In this document: piece after piece, positions 1 to 8,690 of the stretch
Numbering within the stretch: the stretch's first letter is position 1
Layout of the letters: every line of letters starts with the position of its first letter
DNA from: Propioniferax innocua
GTDB taxonomy: Bacteria; Actinomycetota; Actinomycetes; Propionibacteriales; Propionibacteriaceae
Direction of reading: 5' to 3'
DNA length: 64,000 nucleotides
Assembly (NCBI RefSeq): GCF_006716235.1
Contig: NZ_VFOR01000002.1
Coordinates: forward strand, 558,001-622,000
Made by a program: the position numbers and the translations under genes
Notes under the pieces: model-generated
What the model was told of the DNA's origin: nothing
Database searches by the model: none
The model's input: the letters and a program-made list of their open reading frames with translations, nothing else

Positions 1-1429
1 CGCTGCCGAGCATCGCGAGCCCCTGCAGGGCCCGCGAGCCCTTGGCCGTGCGCGCCGGCATCTCGGTGGCCACATAGGCCAGCCCCAGAGCCACCACCAG
101 AGCTGCAAGGCCCGTGAGACCGAACGATGTGAACGCGGCCAACACGGCGGTTCCCACGATGCCGACCACGGCGCCGACCACAGCCACCACCGACCAACGA
201 TTTCGGGTGGCATCGGGGCGATACTCGTACCAGCCCTGTCGCACCATTTCGTCATAGAGCAAAGACTGCACCTGCGGGATCACCCCGGAGACCTCGCTGA
301 TCTGCGACACCCGCAGTGGCGCACCGTCCTCACGCGTCAGGCCATCGAGCAAGGCCTTCTCGTAGGGCAGGAGCTCTGCGTCATCGGCGTCATCGCGACG
401 CTCGATCTCCCAGTCACCACCGCTGAAGCGCCCCTCCCGCGGGAGTTCACGGATCCGCAGGTGTCCACGTACCGCAAGGTCGATGACCGACGCGGTGACG
501 TCCACCGGGTCGACGCGTTCATCAGCCAGCGTCCCCACCTGACCGGGGCGGATCTCCTGACGCAGCACGAACATGCTCTCGCCCTCACCGGTGGGCTTGA
601 ACTCGGCGATCCGCTCGACCTCTCCCCGAGAATCCTCATCGGCACCGGCGCGACGATGCAACAGGTACAGCACGAGGACGCCGACGAGGAGCGTCGACAG
701 TGCCACCACCAGCGGCCACCCGCTGGCGCGGAAGGCCCGCCCCACCGACCACTGCTCGACGATCATCTCGTTGGGCGCCACGGCCGCAGGATCGAAGAGC
801 ATCCGGAAGCCCACGACCTCCCCGGCGGCCCGCGGACCGTCGAGGAACTCAGGGCTCCCACCCATCTGCGGGAATCCCTGCGCGGCACGGCAACTCGCCT
901 GCCCGCCGGGGGCTCCGGCATTGCACTTGAAGTCCTGGAACATGGCGGGGATCACCAGCTGCCCGCGGAAGTCGGTGACGCCGACGTCGAGTCCCTGCAG
1001 CACGTTCCAATGGACGAGCGTCGCCCCGCCCTCGTCCCTGGTTGCTGCGCCACGCACCACGTAGCTCAGCTGGATCGGCTTGCCATCACGTGAGCGCATG
1101 GTGGCGGTCAGCACGTCGGAATCCTGTTTCGTCACCTCGCCCGAGGGCCGACCATCGGAGGTGATCTCCACGTTCTCGACCATGTAGCGGTACTCGCGCA
1201 GGTCGGCGATCTCCTCATGCAGGGTGAAGGTCTGTTCGAACTGCTCGGGCCCGGCCTCACCGGGTGTGACCGTGGCGGTCACACGCAACGCACCGTCGGG
1301 TTCCACGATGGTCTTCGCCTCGTACGCCTCGATGGCTTCGGCGGCATGGGCGGGCTGAACGGTGAAGGCGGCCCCCAAGCCCAGGAGCAACACAGTCAGG
1401 AGTCGGCCCACGTGGGTCATTCGCGTCAT
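1..1429 (-). CDS. DUF2207-type predicted membrane protein, C-terminus beyond the window
   Basis: The reading frame is open from an ATG at 1429 to the left edge, so about 476 residues are visible and the stop lies outside. It begins with a signal peptide (basic MTRMTHVGR, hydrophobic core, AHA-A cleavage site near residue 29). A beta-rich extracytoplasmic domain follows, then a membrane helix near residues 235-257, a cytoplasmic segment with many Arg and Glu, and a second hydrophobic stretch at the visible end. This matches the DUF2207 architecture, whose function is unknown. An in-frame ATG at 1420 is an alternative start. Confidence 0.72.
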   Translation of the reverse strand, partial: MTRMTHVGRLLTVLLLGLGAAFTVQPAHAAEAIEAYEAKTIVEPDGALRVTATVTPGEAGPEQFEQTFTLHEEIADLREYRYMVENVEITSDGRPSGEVTKQDSDVLTATMRSRDGKPIQLSYVVRGAATRDEGGATLVHWNVLQGLDVGVTDFRGQLVIPAMFQDFKCNAGAPGGQASCRAAQGFPQMGGSPEFLDGPRAAGEVVGFRMLFDPAAVAPNEMIVEQWSVGRAFRASGWPLVVALSTLLVGVLVLYLLHRRAGADEDSRGEVERIAEFKPTGEGESMFVLRQEIRPGQVGTLADERVDPVDVTASVIDLAVRGHLRIRELPREGRFSGGDWEIERRDDADDAELLPYEKALLDGLTREDGAPLRVSQISEVSGVIPQVQSLLYDEMVRQGWYEYRPDATRNRWSVVAVVGAVVGIVGTAVLAAFTSFGLTGLAALVVALGLAYVATEMPARTAKGSRALQGLAMLGS

Positions 1430-1630
1430 CACATCAGGCATCTTCGCACACACGAACGCCACCCCGGCCGGAGAAGTCCAGCACGAGGTGGCGGGGTGAT
1501 CGAGTGGACTCGCGGTGCACTCAGTAGGCGGCCACGACGTCCCCGGTCTTGGGAACACCTTCGTAGAAGCTACGAAGGAACACCGAACCCGTCGGAACAG
1601 CGCGCGACCTGGTAGGAGTTCTCCACCTCG

Positions 1631-1636
1631 TAGGAT
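1631..1636 (+). promoter_or_regulatory. Candidate -10 element (TAGGAT) for leaderless ispF mRNA
   Basis: TAGGAT fits the actinobacterial TANNNT -10 consensus and ends 7 nt before the ispF ATG. Transcription would then start at or beside the start codon. No good Shine-Dalgarno sequence precedes the ATG. This is inference from spacing alone. Confidence 0.45.
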
Positions 1637-1643
1637 CACCTGC

Positions 1644-2150
1644 ATGAGCGCGAACGTGCCCGAATTCCGTACCGGCATCGGCGTCGACGTCCATGCCCTC
1701 GAAACCGGTCGCCCCATGATGGTCGCCTGCGTCCGGCATCCCGACGATGTGGGACCGGTTGGCCATTCCGACGGCGACGTGGCCGCACATGCGGCCTGTG
1801 ATGCCCTGCTCTCTGCCGCTGGGCTGGGCGATCTCGGCCAGAATTTCGGCACCGGTCGTCCCGAGTGGTCCGGCGCGAGTGGGGCCGCGCTGTTGGCCGA
1901 GACCGCTCGCATGGTTCGCGAGGCCGGTTGGCGGATCGGCAATGTGGCGGTGCAGGTGATCGGCAACCGTCCTCGTATCGGCCCGGTCCGCGAAGAGTGC
2001 CAGCAGGCCATGCAGGACGCCATCAACGCCCCGGTCAGTCTCTCGGCCACCACCACCGACGGGCTTGGCCTCACCGGGCGCGGTGAGGGAATCGCGGCCA
2101 TGGCCACTGCTCTGGTCCTGCGTCAGGCAGCAGACGCCATCGCCGACTGA
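1644..2150 (+). CDS. ispF: 2-C-methyl-D-erythritol 2,4-cyclodiphosphate synthase
   Basis: Cytoplasmic enzyme of the non-mevalonate (MEP) isoprenoid pathway. It cyclises CDP-methylerythritol 2-phosphate to methylerythritol cyclodiphosphate with release of CMP. The 168 residues have the normal IspF length. The metal ligands are visible as D15 and H17 in GVDVHAL and H49 at the end of [11 protein letters not shown]. The [17 protein letters not shown] stretch is the conserved C-terminal signature. The ATG was chosen because the family N-terminus starts just after it and a -10-like box sits 7 nt upstream. ispD lies about 1.4 kb away on the other strand, so the usual ispD-ispF pair is split here. 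Confidence 0.93.
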   Translation: MSANVPEFRTGIGVDVHALETGRPMMVACVRHPDDVGPVGHSDGDVAAHAACDALLSAAGLGDLGQNFGTGRPEWSGASGAALLAETARMVREAGWRIGNVAVQVIGNRPRIGPVREECQQAMQDAINAPVSLSATTTDGLGLTGRGEGIAAMATALVLRQAADAIAD

Positions 2151-2264
2151 ACCACCGAACACATGCTGGGCGCCGTTCGGAACGTTCTCGCGGCACGGCG
2201 ACTTCCACCTCAGCGGCTCCGCCGATGCCGGCGGCCAAGATCCGCACCAGCCCCTGTGAAGGGC

Positions 2265-2270
2265 TACCAT
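2265..2270 (+). promoter_or_regulatory. Candidate -10 element (TACCAT) for a leaderless GTG-start gene
   Basis: TACCAT matches TANNNT and ends 7 nt before the GTG at 2278, the spacing expected of a leaderless transcript. It supports the GTG as the start codon. Confidence 0.42.
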
Positions 2271-2277
2271 CTCCCGC

Positions 2278-3495
2278 GTGAGCGCATGGGGGAACGGCAA
2301 CGGATTCAACAACGGCAACTTCGGCAACCCCGGTTTCGGGAATGCCGGCTTCGGTAACCCCGGGCATGGAGGGGGCTTCCAGCAGCCCCACCACGGCCAA
2401 ACCGCCCCCGGGAATGCGCCATGGCAGGGAGGATTCCCCCAGGGCGCGGGCCACCCCGCCGGTGCAGGCCCTTACGGACATCAGACGCCGGGAGGGTTCA
2501 ACTCCGGAGGCCAAGGCCAATTCGGTCAAGGTCATTTCGGCCAGAGCCAGTTCGGCCAGCACCAGCCTCCCGGCGGCGCTCCGCCGCCCCGCAGGCGCGG
2601 CAAGATGGCGCCGCTGTTCGGGCTGTGCGCTCTCGCGGTGGTCGCCATCATCGCGATCGTCGCGACGTTGAACGCGCTGAGCGGCCCCGAATACGCCAAC
2701 GAGGGCTACGTTCCCGCACCGGCCACCAACAACCCGGCTCCCCTCCCCGAGCCCGAGCTCGATGACACTGTGGACGAACTGCTGGAGAACAACAGTCTCT
2801 ACGCACAGCAGATCGCCTCCCCGGTGCGTTGTGAGATGGAACCCATCGACGCCCATGCAGCCGAAGACCACGAGCTGGAGGCACACATCGACCAGCTCAA
2901 TGGGTGTCTCATGGCCATCTGGGACCCGGCGTTCGCCGGCACCGAGTACGAACTCGTCCGCCCCCGCGCCAACGTCTACGGTGAGTCGGTGGTGACCCCC
3001 TGCAACAGCGGTGAAACCATGGGGCCGAATGCTCTGTACTGCCCTGCGAACCAAGAGGTGTACTGGTCCACCGAGCTGTCCAAGGAGGTTCCCGAGTACG
3101 GGCAGCCCATGGTGCTCGACATGGTGATGGCGCACGAGTTCGCGCATGGGGTGCAGGCCCGCGTCAACATCGGCTTGGCGTGGCAGTACGAGGCCGGCCA
3201 GGTCACAGAACGTGAGGCTCTCACCATGAGTCGACGCTCCGAGACCCAGGCAGACTGCATGGCCGGCATGGCACTCTCGGCGATGGCCCTCTCCCGCAAC
3301 ATCACCAACGATGAGTTCGACAACATCATCGCCGCAACCAAGGCCGGCGGCGCCGATGTCGGCAGCGGTGACCCGACGATCGAGTCGACACACCCGCACT
3401 CCGACACCCGCGACTACTGGATGCGCCAGGGCCTCAACTCCACCGGCGTGGGCACCTGCAACAGCTGGGTCGCCCCCGAAGCACACGTGCGCTGA
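2278..3495 (+). CDS. Membrane-anchored neutral zinc metallopeptidase (YpfJ-type)
   Basis: The 405-residue protein has three parts. Residues 1-100 form a low-complexity cytoplasmic tail rich in Gly, Asn, Phe and Gln, with GFGNAGFGNPG-like repeats. A single membrane helix (LFGLCALAVVAIIAIVATL) lies near residues 112-135. The rest is an extracytoplasmic domain of the neutral zinc metallopeptidase family. The zinc-binding HExxH motif is visible in MVMAHEFAHGVQ, and the downstream ETQADC supplies the likely third ligand region. Several cysteines could form disulfides. Substrates are unknown. The GTG start is supported by a -10-like box 7 nt upstream. Confidence 0.85.
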   Translation: MSAWGNGNGFNNGNFGNPGFGNAGFGNPGHGGGFQQPHHGQTAPGNAPWQGGFPQGAGHPAGAGPYGHQTPGGFNSGGQGQFGQGHFGQSQFGQHQPPGGAPPPRRRGKMAPLFGLCALAVVAIIAIVATLNALSGPEYANEGYVPAPATNNPAPLPEPELDDTVDELLENNSLYAQQIASPVRCEMEPIDAHAAEDHELEAHIDQLNGCLMAIWDPAFAGTEYELVRPRANVYGESVVTPCNSGETMGPNALYCPANQEVYWSTELSKEVPEYGQPMVLDMVMAHEFAHGVQARVNIGLAWQYEAGQVTEREALTMSRRSETQADCMAGMALSAMALSRNITNDEFDNIIAATKAGGADVGSGDPTIESTHPHSDTRDYWMRQGLNSTGVGTCNSWVAPEAHVR

Positions 3496-3557
3496 AGCCT
3501 CCTTGGCCGGACGCACGATCCGATTCAGGCCACAGACGAAGACGCCCGGGCTGGCGT

Positions 3558-4226
3558 TCAGCCCCCGGCGATGGCCTCGGCGATCTCCAGATCGAACGGG
3601 TCGGTGATCTTGAACGACCGACGCGATCCGGCCACGAGCGTCACCGGATGGCCAGCCGCTTCACAGACGCTGACATCATCGGTCACGACGCGTCGGGCTT
3701 GTACTGCTGCTCGGTGGCTGGCCCGCAGGACGCCGGCGTCGAAACCCTGCGGGGTCTGCACCGCACGCAACGCGGACCGATCCACCACGGTTGACGCCCC
3801 GTCCTGCATCATGCGGACGCTGTCAGCCAAGGCGATCACCGGCGTCACGGCCACGGCCCCACCACGCACCGCGTCGATGACCGACGCCACGACATCGACC
3901 GGCACGAACGGGCGAGCGGCGTCATGCACGAGAACGATCGCATCGGCAGGAACCGCGGCAAGGCCACGCTCCACTGACTCCTGACGCTCGGCGCCACCGG
4001 TCACCAGTCTCACCGAGACCGGCGCGTCGGCAAGTGCGTCGGCGAAGGCCCTCTCCAGTCCCGCCGGGACCACCACAACCGCCTCGTCAACACCTCCACG
4101 AGCCAGCGCATCGACCGATCGGGCGACGAGTGTGCGTCCGGCGACCTCCACGAGGGCCTTCACCACTGGCGCCCCCAAGCGGGTACCAGAACCGGCCGCC
4201 GCCACAAGGGCGACGGCCGGTTTCAC
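3558..4226 (-). CDS. ispD: 2-C-methyl-D-erythritol 4-phosphate cytidylyltransferase
   Basis: MEP-pathway enzyme joining CTP and methylerythritol 4-phosphate to give CDP-methylerythritol. The nucleotide-binding loop AAAGSGTRLG with a nearby VKALVEV lysine and the VLVHDAARPFV motif identify the family; the end carries FKITDPFDLEIAEA. I chose the GTG at 4226 because AGGAG lies 8 nt upstream and the protein then opens directly into VKPAVALVAAAGSG. An in-frame GTG at 4259 would add 11 residues unlike the family. It lies about 40 nt downstream of carD on the same strand, the carD-ispD order common in actinobacteria. Confidence 0.93.
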   Translation of the reverse strand: MKPAVALVAAAGSGTRLGAPVVKALVEVAGRTLVARSVDALARGGVDEAVVVVPAGLERAFADALADAPVSVRLVTGGAERQESVERGLAAVPADAIVLVHDAARPFVPVDVVASVIDAVRGGAVAVTPVIALADSVRMMQDGASTVVDRSALRAVQTPQGFDAGVLRASHRAAVQARRVVTDDVSVCEAAGHPVTLVAGSRRSFKITDPFDLEIAEAIAGG

Positions 4227-4264
4227 TGAGTACTTCTCCTGTTGTGTGCTCACATGCACATCAT

Positions 4265-4750
4265 TCAGGACGCGAGAACCTCGTCAAGCATTTCCTCGGC
4301 CTTCTCCTCATCGACCTTCTTCGCAAGAGCGAGTTCGGAGGTCAGGATCTGACGGGCCTTGGCGAGCATGCGCTTCTCCCCTGCCGAGAGACCACGGTCA
4401 CGTTCCCGACGCCAGAGGTCACGGACGACCTCGGCAACCTTCAGCACGTTACCCGAATGCAGCTTCTCGACGTTCGCCTTGTAACGACGCGACCAGTTCG
4501 TGGGTTCCTCCACCTTGGGCTTGCGCAGCACTTCGAGGACTTCCTTGAGCCCCTCGGCATCCACGACATCACGAACGCCCACGAGATCGAGGTTGCAGGC
4601 CGGGACGCGGACGACCAGATCATTCTGGCCGACGATCCGAAGAACGAGGTAGAGCTTGTCCTCGCCCTTGATGGTCCGGGTTTCGATCTCTTCGATGACA
4701 GCAGCCCCATGATTGGGATACACAACGGTCTCGCCAACAGTAAAGGTCAT
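4265..4750 (-). CDS. carD: RNA polymerase-binding transcription regulator CarD
   Basis: CarD binds the beta subunit of RNA polymerase and stabilises the open complex at rRNA and many other promoters. The 161-residue product is almost co-linear with mycobacterial CarD. The N-terminal Tudor-like RNAP-interaction domain ([18 protein letters not shown]) is followed by a helical DNA-binding domain with [13 protein letters not shown] and [17 protein letters not shown]. The ATG at 4750 ([12 protein letters not shown]) aligns with the known mycobacterial start; an upstream ATG at 4789 would add 13 residues. It is divergent from the LpqE-like lipoprotein gene, as in M. tuberculosis. Confidence 0.96.
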   Translation of the reverse strand: MTFTVGETVVYPNHGAAVIEEIETRTIKGEDKLYLVLRIVGQNDLVVRVPACNLDLVGVRDVVDAEGLKEVLEVLRKPKVEEPTNWSRRYKANVEKLHSGNVLKVAEVVRDLWRRERDRGLSAGEKRMLAKARQILTSELALAKKVDEEKAEEMLDEVLAS

Positions 4751-4965
4751 ATTCTTTTGATCCCCTTTCCCGGCTGCCCAGTTTATCACGATTCCGTCTT
4801 ACCCTCGGCCGAATGCAGCAAAGGCCAGACGAAACAGGTAGTGTGCGGGCGGGTCCACCCTGTGCGAGCATCGTGTTCCACAGTCCGGATCCACGTGGCC
4901 CGGGCCCGAATGTCCCGAACCGCGCAGTGAGTCATCTCGCAGTGAGCGAACAAGGAGAGTCTCCG

Positions 4966-5535
4966 ATGGATGTGTTGAAGCGTCTGCGTCCGATCCTGAT
5001 CGGCACCGTTGCAGCAGGCGTCCTGCTGGGTGGCACCGCGTGCATGCGCGTCAATGACTTCCAGTCCTTGGAGCAGTACACCCCGTCGGAAGGTGTCCCG
5101 GTGGAGATCCTCCCCTCCGAGGCCGACTCACCCGCAGACACGACGCAGGTCCCCATCAAGATCCGCAACCTCATGATCGTGCAGGACGAAGGCGGCGACG
5201 CCGTGCTCGCCGGCGCGGTCATCTCCCCCATCGACACGAAGCTGGAATCCATCGAGGGCACGGCCCTGGACGTCGAGGGGAAGCCCCTCGGCGAGCTCAA
5301 GGTCAGCGGTGCAGATTTCACGCTCAAGGCCGATGAGCCGATGAACTTCGAGGGCCAGGACGTCAAGGTGACCTCGAGCGACATGGAGCCCGGCCTCCTC
5401 ACCGAACTCACCATCACCTTCGCCACTGGCGAGCCCGCAACAGTGCAGGTTCCCGTGGTGGACGGCAGCAAGTCCAACTACGACAACTTCCCCGAGAACA
5501 CGCCGAGCGCTCCGGTCGAGGTCGAAAACCCCTGA
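4966..5535 (+). CDS. LpqE-like conserved lipoprotein
   Basis: A 189-residue secreted lipoprotein of unknown biochemical role. It has a short signal peptide (MDVLKRLRPILIGTVAAGVLL) ending in the lipobox LGGTAC, with lipidation expected on that cysteine near residue 26. The mature part looks like a single beta-sandwich of about 150 residues (PIKIRNLMIVQDEGG, LTELTITFATGEPATVQVPV). Position divergent from carD and this layout resemble mycobacterial LpqE (Rv3584 beside Rv3583c), so I infer homology. The ATG is set by an AAGGAGAG ribosome site 6-7 nt upstream. Confidence 0.7.
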   Translation: MDVLKRLRPILIGTVAAGVLLGGTACMRVNDFQSLEQYTPSEGVPVEILPSEADSPADTTQVPIKIRNLMIVQDEGGDAVLAGAVISPIDTKLESIEGTALDVEGKPLGELKVSGADFTLKADEPMNFEGQDVKVTSSDMEPGLLTELTITFATGEPATVQVPVVDGSKSNYDNFPENTPSAPVEVENP

Positions 5536-5553
5536 CCCACGCCAGCACGCACC

Positions 5554-5599
5554 CCACCTTGACGTGACGCCGCGTCTGACCGGCGCAACGTCAAGGTGG
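5554..5599 (+). repeat. 46-bp palindromic element, copy A
   Basis: A perfect 12-bp inverted repeat (CCACCTTGACGT and its complement) encloses a 22-nt middle. That middle holds a second small stem, GCCG/CGGC, around CGTCTGAC. It lies between the convergent lpqE-like and prs genes, so it can act as a two-way transcription stop, although no T-run follows. A second copy lies at 33305-33350 in reverse orientation, with the core GCCGCGTCTG-CCGGC-CAACGT retained and outer stem bases changed in a compensating way. Confidence 0.7.
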
Positions 5600-5614
5600 A
5601 GCAAGGCGTCGGGC

Positions 5615-6574
5615 TCAGCCGTGCGTGACCTCGTCGGAGAAGAGTGAACTGATCGACGAACCGAGGTGATGGCGCTTGACGGCCTCGGCGAACAGGGGTG
5701 CAACCGAACGCACCGAGAGCCGATCCGGGCGCCGCTCGGGGGTCAAGGGGACCGTGCTGGTGGAGACGACCTCGGTCACATCGGGCTGAGCGTTGAGACG
5801 CTCGACCGCCTTGCCGGTGAACAACCCGTGAGTCGTCGCGATCGCGATGGACCGAACCTTGTACTCCCGGAGCCGCTCCAGCAGCTCGATCATGGAACCA
5901 CCTGTCGCGATCTCGTCATCGATGACGATCACATCGCGGCCCTCGACGTCACCGACGATCCGGTCGATGACGACCTTGTCGTCGGCGAGACGCCGCTTGG
6001 ACCCGGCAGCCACCTCCACACCCAAGAGTCGTGCGAACTGCGAGGCGACCTTCGCGTAACCGAAGTCGGGCGAGACGACCACGGTGTTCGACAGGTCACG
6101 ACCTTTGAAATGGTCGGCCAGTTCACGCACCGCCGTCAGATGATCCACCGGCATCGAGAAGAACCCGTGCACCTGCTCCGAATGCAGCGTCATGGTGATG
6201 ACGCGCGTCGCACCCGCCGTCTGGAGCAGGTCGGCAACCAGGCGTCCACCGATGGAGATGCGGGGCGCGTCCTTCTTGTCCGAACGCGCGTAGGAGAAGT
6301 GCGGGATGACCGCGGTGATGTGGCTCGCGGACGCACCACGGGCGGCGTCGAGCATGAACAGAAGTTCGACGAGGTTCTCCTGCACCGGCGGCACGAGGGG
6401 CTGAACGATGTAGACATCACGCTGCCGACAATTGGCGCGCAGCTGGACCTGCAGGCAGTCATTGCTGAAACGTGTGATGTTCACCGGATTCAGCTCAACG
6501 CCCAGGATGTCACACATCTCCTGCGCGAATTCGGTGTGGGCGCTTCCGCTGAAGATCGTGATGTCGTCGGACAT
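5615..6574 (-). CDS. prs: Ribose-phosphate pyrophosphokinase (PRPP synthase), divergent type
   Basis: Makes PRPP from ribose 5-phosphate and ATP for nucleotide, His, Trp and NAD synthesis. The 319 residues match the family length, and the fold is recognisable throughout (LFMLDAARGASASHITAVIPHFSYAR, TAGATRVITMTLHSEQVHGFF). Several signature sites differ from classical bacterial Prs. The usual SPDHGG is SPDFGYAK, RQDRK is RSDKK, and the PRPP loop DDxIDTxGT is DDEIATGGS. It could be a specialised or paralogous PRPP synthase. The ATG is fixed by AGGAGG six nt upstream. Confidence 0.85.
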   Translation of the reverse strand: MSDDITIFSGSAHTEFAQEMCDILGVELNPVNITRFSNDCLQVQLRANCRQRDVYIVQPLVPPVQENLVELLFMLDAARGASASHITAVIPHFSYARSDKKDAPRISIGGRLVADLLQTAGATRVITMTLHSEQVHGFFSMPVDHLTAVRELADHFKGRDLSNTVVVSPDFGYAKVASQFARLLGVEVAAGSKRRLADDKVVIDRIVGDVEGRDVIVIDDEIATGGSMIELLERLREYKVRSIAIATTHGLFTGKAVERLNAQPDVTEVVSTSTVPLTPERRPDRLSVRSVAPLFAEAVKRHHLGSSISSLFSDEVTHG

Positions 6575-6611
6575 ATAGGGCCTCCTGATCGATCTGGGCC
6601 CAGCGTAACGA

Positions 6612-7289
6612 TCAGCCCTCGAACTTGTAGCCCAACCCGCGCACGGTGATCAGATAACGCGGTTTACTCGGATCCGGCTCGATCTTGGAGCGGAGCCGCT
6701 TGACGTGGACATCAAGGGTTTTGGTGTCCCCCACATAGTCGGCTCCCCAGATGCGGTCGATGAGCTGGCCTCGCGTCATCACGCGCCCGGCATTGCGCAG
6801 GAGCATCTCCAGCAGCTCGAATTCCTTGAGCGCGAGTCGGACGTCCTTGCCGTCGACCGCAACGGTGTGCCGCTCCACATCCATGCGGACACCGCCACTC
6901 TCCACCACGTCAGGAACCAGTTCGACATCCTGTCCACGACGCAGCACCGCCCGCACCCGGGCCAGCAACTCGCGGTGTGAGAACGGTTTGGTGACGTAAT
7001 CATCAGCACCGATCTCGAGGCCCACCACCTTGTCGACCTCCGAGTCGCGCGCGGTGACCATGATCACCGGCACGGTGCCCCGCAGACGCAGCTGTCGACA
7101 GACCTCGGTACCGGGCAGGCCGGGCATCATCAGGTCGAGCAACACGATGTCTGCGCCATTGCGGTCATACTCACTCAGGCCCTGATCTCCGTCAGCGGCC
7201 TCGATGACATCGAAGCCCTCCTTGCGGAGCATGTAGCTCAAAGCCTCGCGGTAGGACTCCTCGTCCTCCACCACCAGAACACGCGTCAT
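6612..7289 (-). CDS. regX3: Response regulator RegX3 (phosphate starvation)
   Basis: OmpR/PhoB-family response regulator of 225 residues, partner of SenX3. The receiver domain has the acidic pocket E8-D9, phospho-acceptor D52 (LLDLMMPG), T79 and K101 (TKPF). The C-terminal winged helix ends with TLDVHVKRLRSKIE and YLITVRGLGYKF. The ATG at 7289 was chosen over a GTG at 7295 because AGGAG sits 5 nt upstream and the ATG overlaps the senX3 stop (ATGA), a sign of translational coupling. Direct-repeat PHO boxes at 8540, 45871 and possibly 22629 are its likely binding sites. Confidence 0.95.
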   Translation of the reverse strand: MTRVLVVEDEESYREALSYMLRKEGFDVIEAADGDQGLSEYDRNGADIVLLDLMMPGLPGTEVCRQLRLRGTVPVIMVTARDSEVDKVVGLEIGADDYVTKPFSHRELLARVRAVLRRGQDVELVPDVVESGGVRMDVERHTVAVDGKDVRLALKEFELLEMLLRNAGRVMTRGQLIDRIWGADYVGDTKTLDVHVKRLRSKIEPDPSKPRYLITVRGLGYKFEG

Positions 7290-8479
7290 TCCCACTCCTG
7301 TGCCGTCCGATCCCGGGCGGGCTCGGAACCGCTCTCATCGTCCGATTCAACCAGATCCTCGGCTGCTTCGGGCAGCCGCAGAGTGAACGTCGATCCCTGC
7401 CCCGGCTTGGACCACACCGTCACCTCGCCACCATGGGTACCCACGATGTGCTTGACGATGGCCAGCCCAAGGCCCGTACCCCCGGTGTCACGGCTGCGTG
7501 CATAGTCCACCCGGTAGAAGCGCTCGAAGATCCGTTGCACCTCGGACTGATCGATGCCGACGCCGGAGTCGGAGACGCTGATCTCGATTCCCTGCTCATC
7601 GAAGTCGTCCACGCGTCGCGCCGAGAGCACCACTCGCCCGTCGGAGTCGGAGTAGATCACCGCATTCTCCACCAGATTGGCCACAGCGACAGTCAGCTGC
7701 TCGGCATCACCTGTGACCTGCAACCCCCGCTCCCCCGCGATGACCAACGCGATCCCCCGCTGGTCGGCGTCGACACGTCGCCGATCCGAGGCCACCGCCA
7801 GCACCTGATCCACGTCCACAGTCGACGCCTCGGTCATCGGCTCGTGCGCCTGAAGTCGAGAGAGCTGGATGATGTTGGCCACCAGCTCCGACAACCGGGC
7901 CGACTCGACCTGCATCCGCGAGGCGAATCGCTGCACGGCCTCCGGGTCGTCGGCAGCGCCCTCCACGGCCTCGGCGAGCAGAGAGATCGCCCCGATCGGC
8001 GTCTTGAGTTCATGGCTGACGTTGGCGACGAAGTCACGGCGAGTCTCCTCGACGCGTCGGGCCTGGGTCCGGTCATCGGCGAGGATCAGCACCAGATCGG
8101 CCACGGGCGCAACGCGCACCGACAGCACAGTGGACGGGGCTCGTTGAGGACGACGCAGCTCCAGCTCGGTGGTCCGGATCTCCCCGGCCTGGCGTACTTC
8201 ACGGGCCAACTCCAGCAACACATCCACGGCGACGTGGTTGTCACGCACCAACCCCAGATTGCGGGCCGGCACCGTCGAAAGCCGGACGGCATCATGTGCA
8301 TCGACGACGATCACTGCCGAACGCAGCACCGAGACGACTTCGGCCAGCCCTTCCGGAAGCACGTCCACAGGCTCGTTCTCCGTGGGCGGCGGCTCCAGAG
8401 CCCGACGCCGTTTCATGACGATGACGGCGCACGCTGCTCCCAGCACCAGCCCGATCAGCACACCGAGAATCCACGCCAT
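7286..8479 (-). CDS. senX3: Sensor histidine kinase SenX3
   Basis: Membrane sensor kinase that phosphorylates RegX3 when phosphate is low; PhoU and the Pst transporter normally restrain it. There is one N-terminal membrane segment (WILGVLIGLVLGAACAVIVM), a PAS-like region, then the dimerisation/phospho-acceptor helix FVANVSHELKTPIGA with the histidine near residue 156. The ATPase domain has VANLVENAV, DSGVGI and GTGLGLAIVKHIV. The ATG at 8479 has AGGGTGA about 5 nt upstream; a GTG at 8488 is an alternative. It shares the intergenic PHO box with divergent phoU. Confidence 0.94.
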   Translation of the reverse strand: MAWILGVLIGLVLGAACAVIVMKRRRALEPPPTENEPVDVLPEGLAEVVSVLRSAVIVVDAHDAVRLSTVPARNLGLVRDNHVAVDVLLELAREVRQAGEIRTTELELRRPQRAPSTVLSVRVAPVADLVLILADDRTQARRVEETRRDFVANVSHELKTPIGAISLLAEAVEGAADDPEAVQRFASRMQVESARLSELVANIIQLSRLQAHEPMTEASTVDVDQVLAVASDRRRVDADQRGIALVIAGERGLQVTGDAEQLTVAVANLVENAVIYSDSDGRVVLSARRVDDFDEQGIEISVSDSGVGIDQSEVQRIFERFYRVDYARSRDTGGTGLGLAIVKHIVGTHGGEVTVWSKPGQGSTFTLRLPEAAEDLVESDDESGSEPARDRTAQEWE

Positions 8480-8539
8480 TCGACTCACCCTAGTTCCGCC
8501 TCACACGGCCTGCGATCCATGGCCCCGGGCACGCGCGAC

Positions 8540-8572
8540 GTTCAGATACTGTTCACGTCACGTTCACGTCTC
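8540..8572 (+). promoter_or_regulatory. PHO box: three 11-bp direct repeats between senX3 and phoU
   Basis: Three consecutive 11-mers start at 8540, 8551 and 8562, each opening with GTTCA (GTTCAGATACT, GTTCACGTCAC, GTTCACGTCTC). This is the architecture of actinobacterial PhoP/RegX3 operators, which are GTTCACC units repeated every 11 bp. The divergent position suggests joint control of senX3-regX3 and phoU. Confidence 0.8.
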
Positions 8573-8690
8573 GGTGGGGCATGCTCCAAACAGCGCGCAT
8601 ACGGTGTGACACACTGCCCGTTCGACCTTGGTCGCCCTTTCGATCCGTGGCGCGTGTGGCAGGGCCGGACCTCGACGATGAAGGATGATG

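Noticed and set aside
1430-1630. Search for tRNA or small RNA between the DUF2207 gene and ispF
   Set aside because: No cloverleaf or strong hairpin was recognisable; nothing to report.
2071-3516. Long minus-strand frame opposite the zinc metallopeptidase
   Set aside because: The plus strand carries HEFAH, a membrane helix and a promoter-like box; the minus product has no recognisable features.
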